Of a stretch of 64,000 nt of DNA, positions 12,104 to 20,800 are shown piece by piece. The notes under the pieces were generated by a model that was not told the origin of the DNA, ran no database searches, and was given only the letters and a program-made list of their open reading frames with translations. Source of the DNA: Atopsyche davidsoni (lineage: Eukaryota; Arthropoda; Insecta; Trichoptera; Hydrobiosidae); the NCBI GenBank assembly GCA_022113835.1, contig JAILWY010000021.1, positions 4,402,001 to 4,466,000 of the forward strand. Reading direction: 5' to 3'. A program made the position numbers and the translations under genes. Within the stretch, counting starts at the first letter, position 1; every line of letters begins with the position of its first letter.

Positions 12104-15100
12104 CTCCCCCAGTAGGGCTCTGCCATACTCCTGATCCACGTCGGCTGTCCGTTTTTCCGGCGTCGGCGGATGTGCGGGCGAGCGTCGGGCTTGGCGTAGA
12201 CGGAGGCGACGAAGACGGCGGTGGAGCGGCGATGGCGTCGGGCGGCCTGGGCGGCGGCGAGGGCATCGGGGCGGCGGCGAGTAGCGTCGAGCGGCTGGGG
12301 CGGCCGGGGCGGCGACGAGTAGCGTCGGGCGGCCGGGGCGGCGGCTTCCTGGTGGGCGCGTCTTGACCCGCAAGTTTAAGCGGCGAAGGGACATCGCGGG
12401 CTGCCAGCGCGGCCAGCGGAGGCGCACTCGGCGGCTCCCTGGCAGGCGCGGCATCGATGGAGGGCGCGTCCCGCTCCGCCAGTCCTGTCGGCGGCGGGAC
12501 GTCGCGGGATGCGAGCGCGGCCAGCGGAGGCGCAATCGGCGTCTCCCTGGCAGGCGCGGCATCGACGAAGGGCGCGTCCCGCTCCGCCAGTCCTGTCGGC
12601 GGCGGGACGTCGCGGGATGCGAGCGCGGCCAGCGGAGGCGCAATCGGCGTCTCCCTGGCAGGCGCGGCATCGACGGAGGGCGCGTCCCGGTCCGCCAGTC
12701 CTGTCGGCGGCGGGACGTCGCGAGCTGCCAGCGCGGCCAGCGGAGGCGCAATCGGCGTCTCCCTGGCAGGCGCGGCATCGACGAAGGGCGCGTCCCGGTC
12801 CGCCAGTCCTGTCGGCGGCGGGACGTCGCGAGATGCGAGCGCGGCCAGCGGAGGCGCAATCGGCGTCTCCCTGGCAGGCGCGGCATCGACGAAGGGCGCG
12901 TCCCGATCCGCCAGTCCTGTCGGCGGCGGGACGTCGCGGGATGCGAGCGCGGCCAGCGGAGGCGCAATCGGCGTCTCCCTGGCAGGCGCGGCATCGATGG
13001 AGGGCGCGTCCCGGTCCGCCAGTCCTGTCGGCGGCGGGACGTCGCGAGCTGCCAGCGCGGCCAGCGGAGGCGCAATCGGCGTCTCCCTGGCAGGCGCGGC
13101 ATCGACGAAGGGCGCGTCCCGGTCCGCCAGTCCTGTCGGCGGCGGGACGTCGCGAGATGCGAGCGCGGCCAGCGGAGGCGCAATCGGCGTCTCCCTGGCA
13201 GGCGCGGCATCGACGAAGGGCGCGTCCCGATCCGCCAGTCCTGTCGGCGGCGGGACGTCGCGGGATGCGAGCGCGGCCAGCGGAGGCGCAATCGGCGTCT
13301 CCCTGGCAGGCGCGGCATCGATGGAGGGCGCGTCCCGGTCCGCCAGTCCTGTCGGCGGCGGGACGTCGCGAGCTGCCAGCGCGGCCAGCGGAGGCGCAAT
13401 CGGCGTCTCCCTGGCAGGCGCGGCATCGACGAAGGGCGCGTCCCGGTCCGCCAGTCCTGTCGGCGGCGGGACGTCGCGAGCTGCCAGCGCGGCCAGCGGA
13501 GGCGCACTCGGCGGCTCCCTGGCAGGCGCGGCATCGATGGAGGGCGCGTCCCGGTCCGCCAGTCCTGTCGGCGGCGGGGCGTCGCGAGCTGCCAGCGCGG
13601 CCAGCGGAGGCGCACTCGGCGGCTCCCTGGCAGGCGCGGCATCGATGGAGGGCGCGTCCCGCTCCGCCAGTCCTGTCGGCGGCGGGACGTCGCGAGCTGC
13701 CATCGCAGCTGGGAGGGGCCCAGGTGACGGCTCCCCGTTGTGAGGCGCTTCCCGACTCGCAACTCCAAGCGACGAAGGGACGCCTCGCGCTGCCATCGCA
13801 GCTGGGAAGGGCCCAGGCGGCGGCTCCCCGGTGTGAGACGCTTCCCGACTCGCAAGTTCAAGCGACGAAGGGACGCCTCGCGCTGCCATCGCAGCTGGGA
13901 AGGGCCCATGCGGCGGCTTCCCGGTGTGAGGCGCTTCCCGACTCGCAAATCCAAGCGACGAAGGGACGCCTCGCGCTGCCATCGCAGCTGGGAAGGGCCC
14001 ATGCGGCGGCTCCCCGGTGTGAGACGCTTCCCGACTCGCAAGTTCATGCGACGAAGGGACGCCTCGCGCTGCCATCGCAGCTGGGAAGGGCCCAGGCGGC
14101 GGCTCCCCGGTGTGAGACGCTTCCCGACTCGCAAGTTCAAGCGACGAAGGGACGCCTCGCGCTGCCATCGCAGCTGGGAAGGGCCCATGCGGCGGCTTCC
14201 CGGTGTGAGGCGCTTCCCGACTCGCAAATCCAAGCGACGAAGGGACGCCTCGCGCTGCCATCGCAGCTGGGAAGGGCCCATGCGGCGGCTCCCCGGTGTG
14301 AGACGCTTCCCGACTCGCAAATCCAAGCGACGAAGGGACGCCTCGCGCTGCCATCGCAGCTGGGAAGGGCCCATGCGGCGGCTCCCCGGTGTGCATCGCA
14401 CCATCGCGGCGGTCATCGCGGCGGTAACCGCGGCCATCCTCGCGGCCATCCTGGCGGCGATCCTTGCGGCCATCCTCGCGGCATACATCGCGGCCATCCT
14501 GGCGGCCGTCCTGTCGGCCATCCTGTCGGCCATCCTCCTGTCGGCCACCCTGTCGGCCACCCTCCTGTCGGCCATCGTGTCGGCCATCGTGTCGGCCATC
14601 ATCCTTGTGGCGACCATCGACTCGCTCGGGGTCGTTCAGGTTACCTGCGACCTTGATGCTGGACTGCCTCGCCGTGGAGGCCTCCATCTGCCTCATTCCC
14701 CTTGAGTCGGGGTAGGCAGGAATGTGGTGGGGCGGCGACGACACTCTCGCCGCCGAGTCCGATCGGACATACATCATCGCCGGCTTGTCTGCTGTCCGGT
14801 GCAGTGGCGATGACATAGGGAACTCGATCGCCGGCTCTTCTGCTGTACGGTGCAGAGGCGACGTTCCCGGATACGCTCTCGCTGTATCCTGTCTCGGATT
14901 TTGGGAGTCAGAGAATTGCCGCATTACATCAGTGACGGCGGTCATCATCCGAGCAAGAGGGTTGTCTTGCTGGGAAACCCATGCCGCGGTTTGACGATGC
15001 GGGTCGTTTGTCAGTCCCTCCGTGTGCCACGAGTCCGGAGAGATATATGGCGCCGGCGTGACCGGGGCGGCAGCGGCGATCACGGTAGCGGGACCGGCGC

Positions 15101-15338
15101 TCGGCCCGGCGGCGGCACTTCCTCGGGTGGCTGTCTGTACAGCGTTCGCGGCCTCCAGAGCATTATACCGGGCCTCCATCTCACGCGCTACACGCTGTGC
15201 TTCCTCTAACTCGCGGCGCATCTGCGTGATCGCATTCTCTGTCGTTATCCGATCAGAGTTTCGGGACGATTCGCTTCCCGAATCGGACCCAGCTCTGCCT
15301 TTTGCGGCGGCATTCGCACCAGATCGGGTGGAAGGCAT
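12075..15338 (-). CDS. Gag-like tandem-repeat protein of the LTR element (1087 aa)
   Basis: Single long ORF of the element. Its ATG at 15338 lies 177 nt after the 5' LTR, the usual place for gag. Residues 1-240 are non-repetitive, with a charged, Ser-rich start (MPSTRSGANAAAKGRAG) and a likely coiled coil near 35-65 (MRRELEEAQRVAREMEARYN). Then follow about 20 short units of DGRQ/DGRH type; about seven 31-residue units ending SREAS or SREAP (GPFPAAMAARGVPSS core); about twelve 36-residue units (DVPPPTGLADRDAP, APARETPIAPPLAAL); and a Pro/Arg-rich tail ending TSAKRF. No zinc knuckle, protease or polymerase motif is visible, and I do not recognise a capsid fold. Gag identity rests on position and the N-terminal character. 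The repeat arrays may be low-complexity filler or a selected scaffold. GC content and codon use differ sharply from the host genes. Confidence 0.7.
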   Translation of the reverse strand: MPSTRSGANAAAKGRAGSDSGSESSRNSDRITTENAITQMRRELEEAQRVAREMEARYNALEAANAVQTATRGSAAAGPSAGPATVIAAAAPVTPAPYISPDSWHTEGLTNDPHRQTAAWVSQQDNPLARMMTAVTDVMRQFSDSQNPRQDTARAYPGTSPLHRTAEEPAIEFPMSSPLHRTADKPAMMYVRSDSAARVSSPPHHIPAYPDSRGMRQMEASTARQSSIKVAGNLNDPERVDGRHKDDGRHDGRHDGRQEGGRQGGRQEDGRQDGRQDGRQDGRDVCREDGRKDRRQDGREDGRGYRRDDRRDGAMHTGEPPHGPFPAAMAARGVPSSLGFASREASHTGEPPHGPFPAAMAARGVPSSLGFASREAPHTGKPPHGPFPAAMAARGVPSSLELASREASHTGEPPPGPFPAAMAARGVPSSHELASREASHTGEPPHGPFPAAMAARGVPSSLGFASREAPHTGKPPHGPFPAAMAARGVPSSLELASREASHTGEPPPGPFPAAMAARGVPSSLGVASREAPHNGEPSPGPLPAAMAARDVPPPTGLAERDAPSIDAAPAREPPSAPPLAALAARDAPPPTGLADRDAPSIDAAPAREPPSAPPLAALAARDVPPPTGLADRDAPFVDAAPARETPIAPPLAALAARDVPPPTGLADRDAPSIDAAPARETPIAPPLAALASRDVPPPTGLADRDAPFVDAAPARETPIAPPLAALASRDVPPPTGLADRDAPFVDAAPARETPIAPPLAALAARDVPPPTGLADRDAPSIDAAPARETPIAPPLAALASRDVPPPTGLADRDAPFVDAAPARETPIAPPLAALASRDVPPPTGLADRDAPFVDAAPARETPIAPPLAALAARDVPPPTGLADRDAPSVDAAPARETPIAPPLAALASRDVPPPTGLAERDAPFVDAAPARETPIAPPLAALASRDVPPPTGLAERDAPSIDAAPAREPPSAPPLAALAARDVPSPLKLAGQDAPTRKPPPRPPDATRRRPGRPSRSTLLAAAPMPSPPPRPPDAIAAPPPSSSPPSTPSPTLARTSADAGKTDSRRGSGVWQSPTGGVYRTSAKRF
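12360..13690. repeat. 108-bp tandem repeat array with 324-bp higher-order unit
   Basis: About twelve copies of a 108-bp GC-rich unit (36 codons). Variants alternate in a three-unit pattern: SID followed by two FVD units, with the LAAS/LAAA change marking position. This gives a 324-bp higher-order repeat present about three times. The period is a multiple of three and the unit lacks stops in several frames, so long ORFs appear in other frames as artefacts. Confidence 0.9.
13690..14395. repeat. 93-bp tandem repeat array with 279-bp higher-order unit
   Basis: About seven 93-bp units (31 codons), each containing GCTGCCATCGCAGCTGGGA on the plus strand. A three-unit set (GFASREAP, then HTGKPPHGP, then HTGEPPPGP types) recurs twice, giving a 279-bp higher-order period. 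It directly joins the 108-bp array and the 12-bp array. Confidence 0.9.
14395..14615. repeat. 12-bp tandem repeat array (GGCCATCCTGTC-like)
   Basis: Imperfect 12-bp units of the type GCGGCCATCCTC / TCGGCCATCCTG encode DGRQ/DGRH/DGRE tetrapeptides on the minus strand. Several units are altered or shortened in multiples of three, keeping the gag-like ORF open. Confidence 0.85.
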
Positions 15339-15515
15339 CTTTATAAATCTTACGCTCGCAAATGCTTCTTAAATCACGGGTTGTAAGGCCGTGATTTCCG
15401 CGGTTCAGACTTTAACACGACACACTTTCGGTCGTTTTACCACGTGTAAAACACCGAAACATCACTTTCCACATCCAAATCAAACACTGACTCTCATCCG
15501 TTTCGAAGGACCACT

Positions 15516-15774
15516 TGTACCAGACTTTTCTGGCACAAAGACTGTAATTGATGGGGATTTGGATGTGTGCCGGGAAGGGAGAGGTTAACTTAAACCGCCA
15601 TCGTTTTGTATTCGTATCTGACTCCAACTGTCATTTTATTGCACATGAAGATAGTAACAATATGGTTCATGAAGTTAGCCACAATGCTGCCAACGTGCCG
15701 GTGGGAACATAAAAAAGGCAGTAGTCCACCGTCGTGAGGCCAGCGTCAAAAACGCTTAGCTGACGTCCGATACA
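15516..15774 (-). repeat. 5' LTR of the pol-less retrotransposon
   Basis: This 259-bp LTR is identical by eye to 11845-12103. The right target duplication CATAC follows at 15775-15779. On the minus strand it should carry the promoter. A T-rich stretch before ATGTTCCC (minus) may be a core promoter, but no canonical TATA box is clear. Confidence 0.93.
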
Positions 15775-15800
15775 CATACTATTATTAAATTAAACGATTG

Positions 15801-15880
15801 CAGTGGTCGCATAGGTAAAGCTACCAACCCGCGATATCCCGAGGGTGTAGATTCAAATACCACTTGTAGGCCACTATTAA
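15801..15880 (+). repeat. tRNA-derived SINE-like fragment
   Basis: TGGTCGCATAGG resembles a polymerase III A box. AGATTCAAATACC, about 40 bp later, resembles a B box (GGTTCRANNCC). The sequence between does not fold as a complete tRNA. It begins 22 bp after the LTR element, so that insertion landed beside an older repeat. Only one copy of this sequence is seen in the window. Confidence 0.4.
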
Positions 15881-16252
15881 TTTTAGGTGTTTTAAATAAA
15901 TAAACCTGCATGTCTACTCAAAGATTAATCTCCACATTAATATTTTATTAATTTTTTTGAATAATGTAAAAATCTTTATTTTTTTTTTGCTTTTCACTAC
16001 TTGAAAAATATACATGCCAATTAAAATTATCAAAATTGTGTCTAAATTTCTAAAATTATAACCTTTTAGTAAAATCGATTTGATATTATGTTGATTCATC
16101 GTTTCAAAAATTTATTCCTGACTAACAAGTGTCGTCATTATTATTAAAAATGTATGCGTTAGGATGTAGAAGGGATTTGCTTACTGTGTAATTTTATCTG
16201 TACAGCTATTTGATATATTAGAATCATAAAACTGTTTGTATGTTTCCATAGC

Positions 16253-16282
16253 AAAAAAAAAACACCCTGCGTGTTTTTTTTT
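16253..16282. repeat. A-run/T-run inverted repeat
   Basis: Ten As plus CAC, five bases (CCTGC), then GTG and a run of more than ten Ts form a short perfect hairpin. It is most likely a by-product of homopolymer expansion; no adjacent gene would use it as a terminator. Confidence 0.6.
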
Positions 16283-16431
16283 TTTTTTTTTTAATAAATA
16301 TTAATATTTTATTCCCCGCATTACAAACGAGAAAACCAGCTGAGTCACGCCTCGTGTGTCATTCGAGGGTGACGGACTCGTGCTGCGCCGCGAGTGTTCA
16401 AGTACTCCGAAGAACGCCGGCCCCGGGGCCT

Positions 16432-16527
16432 GGTGGGGCTGGTGGGGCTGGTGGGCTGGTGGGGCTGGTGGGGCTGGTGGGCTGGTGGGGCTGGTGGGGC
16501 TGGTGGGCTGGTGGGGCTGGTGGGGCT
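16432..16527. repeat. G-rich minisatellite, 26-bp compound unit
   Basis: The tract is built of GGTGGGGCT (9 bp) twice and GGTGGGCT (8 bp) once, a 26-bp compound unit repeated three times plus a partial fourth. The plus strand has many G3-G4 runs at short spacing, so G-quadruplex formation is plausible. All frames across it are open, which explains several spurious short ORFs here. Confidence 0.92.
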
Positions 16528-17629
16528 GGAGCTTATATCATTATCCTTTGTCCCTAAAACTTTTGTGTGCGTGACATGATCAATATAAACAAATCTCGAA
16601 TTCGAGAAAACCCAATCACACAGCTCAGCAAGGTTTGTTGGAGATAATATAATCAAATCACTTTGCTGAAAATTGTTGAGTAACCCCCAAACTATCGCAA
16701 GCATCTGAGAACAAAGACTGATGTTAAAACATAATATCAATCTAAACAAACAAAAACAAAACAATATTACTAATAAAATTCAAAATTAAATTATTAATTT
16801 CTTAAAAGATGTTAAGTACGGATTAAGACAATAAATGTTAAAAAGATTTTTATAAACGTCCCATTATGAGCATCACAATATTTTTTTTTTTTTGCAAAGC
16901 ATTTTGAACATGTACATATAGTTAATTCAAATAAACCTCTATCACAAATAAGGTGTTTCCAAAGTTTGAAGGATTGAAGCGTATTTAATTTTATTTAAAT
17001 AAGTAAAAAAATGCTTTACATATATTCAAGGTAGTATAACATTATTTCTACTATATTATAAATGGTTTCAATTTTTTTTTAATAACAGTCCCTAAGCTGT
17101 CTCGTACTAATAATAACTTGGCGTTCCTAGCTACTTTACTTAATTGTAACTTCTTTAGAATTTACATTTTATATTACTTTTATTTAATTTAATCAATACG
17201 TCATTGAGCAACGTTTGACTAAAATATGCATTTATTCAATTTTATTTTCAAAATTAGCCTGTCAATGTGGGTCAAATTTACATTTATTGTAAAATCTACC
17301 ATGCGTGATAAATTATTAAAAAGATCCTTTATAATATAGATTGATTGTTGAAAGCATCAATAAAATTTGAGAGCCATATTTTATATTTTTTACCAACTAA
17401 ATTTCACCTTACGTATTTTATTTGAGATACAAGATTTGCCTTACAAGGTGCTATTTTAATATTAAAAAAAAAACTTGTTTTTAAGGCACAAAAAACAGTG
17501 GATAAGCCAATGCCCGCATTAACAAACTGGACCACTTCTAAATTAATTGCAAAACAAGTCCAACAGCGATTGTTTATGTGCCCGAGTCGTTATGCAAGAC
17601 ACTTTTACGTTCACTTTAGGTAGAAGAGT

Positions 17630-17715
17630 CGTTTAGCTTTTGGCCTAGAAAGGCTAAGTGTTTTGCTCGCATGCGAGAGGCGGGCAGTTCAAATCCTGAC
17701 TCGGAGAAAGCAACA
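17630..17715 (+). repeat. tRNA-derived SINE-like fragment
   Basis: TGGCCTAGAAAGG (A-box-like) and CAGTTCAAATCCTGA (B-box-like) lie about 45 bp apart around a GCTCGCATGCGAG stem that mimics an anticodon arm. No intact cloverleaf can be built. It sits just upstream of the first exon of the Reeler gene. Confidence 0.45.
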
Positions 17716-17899
17716 CCAAACCGACGCACGGCCAGAAAAAACAACAGATTTATTTCATTACTTTCTCGTTTCAGTAGATACCTCAAAACTGTGATACAAA
17801 ACTTTACCTATCTCAAAATTATTCCAAGCATTTTCGTAATTTGGTATTCGGGTTTATTTCATTGGTATTTGGACGAAAGTCTCGGTTATTTTTTTCAAT

Positions 17900-20800
17900 A
17901 TGAGACACTCGTCGCTGCTGGCGTGCCTGGCTCTCCTGCTGCCCTGCTCCCTCGGCTTCCCGGACGGAGCCCCCGTGGATGCCTGCGTGAAGGAGCGGGT
18001 CAACCAGCCCCACCACGGCCAGGCCAGGTCCCAGTCGCCAGAAACTCTTCCCTACCAAGTCGTGGCCACAGATTCACACTACGCGCCCGGATCTAAAATT
18101 ACAGGTATTTATTGTTTTTGCAAGGCCTATATATTCTTATATAATTTTTTTTTAATTTTCTAATATTTTAAAGAAATCATCTTTATAAAATAATTTCAGT
18201 GGAATCTTAATTATATTGACAATTAGTATGAAATCACTTCATTGCTTTGTTATTCAAAAGTACAAGTATAATATGAAAATTAATAAAATACCAAAATAAT
18301 ATGTTTCCATAAAATTAAACTTAATTCTCCTGTACAATCACGGTTACAGTAATTATGACTTTGTTTTATAAGTAAATATATTATCAATTATTTATTATAT
18401 AAAATTAAACTGCGGTCTACCAAAACGAGAGTGCTTTCTACTAGTTCCCGACAGCACGTAGTGCTTACTTTTGTTTGCTTTTTTAATTCATTTTGTAGTT
18501 TTGTTTGTGGCAGGACGTTTCCCGACATTTAGTACAATGAAACTTTTACAATTTTTATTTAAATTTTTTAACGGAAGATGGATGGATTTTATGTTCTTTT
18601 ATCTACTTTCTGGATCCACTGTTGAATGAAAGCGTGACAGGATTTCCCTTCAAGAAAATCTTAAAGGATTACCCCATCACCCTTATAAGACGGGCCGACG
18701 TAAGGCTTTATAAAGGGGTCGCTCTATCCCTAAGCTAATATTATTTATATAACGTTGAAAGAAAAAAAAAATTCTCATATACGTAGTCTCGTGATTTTGT
18801 TGTTCTCTTAAATTTAATATCTGTTTGCAGAGCTCGGTTTGAATATCCATAAAATCTAAGAGAGGCTTCAAAAATACAATCTTACATGCATGAGTCGAAC
18901 ATTCTATACTCTATGATAACTTTTTACTCACAACATTCAACAACTAAGTAATTTAAATACATTTATAAAAGTACTTTTTATATTTTGCGAGCATAAAATT
19001 AATCGCAAACTCATCGAGCTTATGCATAACTTTTCTATGATAACATAGTAAATGATTGTATGTACCTAAAGATTCTAGATTTTCTTATTTGCTTCTTTTT
19101 TTTTTTTCTTGAATGCTCTCATTTCAACCGAAATCTTTTAATTATACGAGTAATAGTTAATAACTTCCTTCTTGAATAAGATAGCAAGTCACAGCCAATT
19201 TCTCGATTTGGTTTTAGCTTCCCTGTCGAAATATTTTCTTTTAATTAATTTGACCGCTATTTCATATAAAAATCGACAAAATATATGTGTTACTGAAAGG
19301 CAGAATATTTTTTAAACATCTACATAGTTAACCACTGTTGTTTATTTAAACACGTCAAAATAAAAAATTGGAAAACGTACGCAATAGTTTCAACAACCCC
19401 TTCTAGATATTCGGAAGGGATTTAACCTTATGTGACTCAACTAGGCATACGAATTCGAAGAGGCATTTTGGCAAATTTCAAGAAAAATTTGCATTTTATG
19501 CGAAAACTCCGATACTGCTGGAAATCCTTGTTCTTGCCTATACAATGTGTTGCATACATCCGTTTGTGTAAAGGAAAAAGTCAAAGAGATTTACGAGTCA
19601 CAGTGTATTCGTACCGATGCTTCATTCCATCTTTCTTTTTCAAAGTTTAAAGCAGGCATGGGCAACATTTTCTAATATAAATAACCCAAGATCTAATACA
19701 ATTTACCCTTTTTAAAATACCAATAAATAGTTGTTGTAACAATAGTTTACTTTTTAGCATTGGTTTCCTTTTGCGAAATGACTTGGCAAACTTGTTCAGT
19801 AATATGTTTACTTGTTTTCGGATAATTAAAAAGAGGTTATTTAAATAAACAATTGTGAAAATAAATCATGAATGAATTTAAATAATTGAATGAATTATAA
19901 GTTCGCTCAGAAATCTTTCATCCAGGAAGACACTTAATCAGATAACCCGATTTAAATATCGTCGCCCGGGCCTCGCTGCAATTACGACAGCGAATTCGAT
20001 CATTTTAATTAATTATAGTCAACTCAGATCGAGATTTAAACCTGGCTAGGACTTAAATACCTCGTTGTCTAGCTATTCATACAGTTGCTTACCTCCGTTT
20101 TGAATTTGATAAATATTATATCTTTTAAAATGTTACCCGATGGAAATTGCTTAGTTAATTATAAGAAGGAACTAATGAATTGAGATTTTCTTTGCAATTT
20201 TCAATAAAAACCATTTTATTTTTTCCAAATTATTTGATCAAAGCTTTAAGCAGGTTCAAGTTTAATTAAACTTTTAAAAATATTCGTAAAATATATATTT
20301 TTTATACAATATTTTTTTCCAATGATATTTAATATATCCCAAATAAATACATACTCAAAATATGAAATTATCTATTTTTTCTTCAAAAAGCAACCAAATA
20401 TTGGAGATATTCTTCCCACGAGGTTTCTATGGAGATCCCTAGGGTGGGATGTCTCAGAAAACTGACGATGTTTTATTTTTACGTCTCTATTTACCGTGAC
20501 AAAAAATAACGAAACATTTTTATTCAAGATTTCAGAGGCCAAAGAATCACAACATCAACAGAAATTTTATTTTAGTAAAATTAAAAAAAAATCCAATTTC
20601 TAAATAAAACAGCAAAGAAACACTTTTCGAATAAATGGAAATTAATTGCGCAATATTTTACAACGGCAATTATTATTCTACAGAAATCATTTTTTTGTAG
20701 TATACAATTGTTGATTGACATCTTGCCAGTTTAGTGTTTGCAATATAGATTATAATCGACTATACTTGTATATATTTTTGCGTCCTTTGTCGCCCAAGAT

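Larger units (their letters stand above)
11840..15779 (-). mobile_element. Complete pol-less LTR retrotransposon with identical LTRs
   Basis: The element spans 11845-15774 (3930 bp) with the target duplication CATAC at 11840-11844 and 15775-15779. The LTRs, 11845-12103 and 15516-15774, are 259 bp each and read as identical. In the minus (coding) orientation each starts TGTATCGG and ends GGTACA. The ORF direction makes 15516-15774 the 5' LTR. Two bases inside it lies TGGTCCTTCGAAACGG (plus 15498-15513), a primer-binding-site candidate. A polypurine tract, CTGGGGGAG, abuts the 3' LTR (plus 12104-12112). AATAAA lies in each LTR (plus 11964-11969 and 15635-15640). No protease, reverse transcriptase, RNase H or integrase is present. 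It is therefore non-autonomous, and identical LTRs imply a recent insertion. BEL/Pao or Ty3 parentage cannot be decided. Confidence 0.9.

Noticed and set aside
12172..14994. Long plus-strand ORFs opposite the LTR-element gene (up to 715 codons)
   Set aside because: They arise from stop-free GC-rich tandem units with periods divisible by three. They start and end with the arrays and have no non-repetitive domain.
16345..16764. ORFs rich in Pro/Ala/Gln or Gly/Trp around the minisatellite
   Set aside because: They simply translate the 9+9+8-bp G-rich repeat in several frames, and the flanking residues match nothing known.
19652..19700. CAGGCATGGGCAAC as a hAT terminus
   Set aside because: No inverted partner or target duplication was found nearby, so only one end-like sequence exists.
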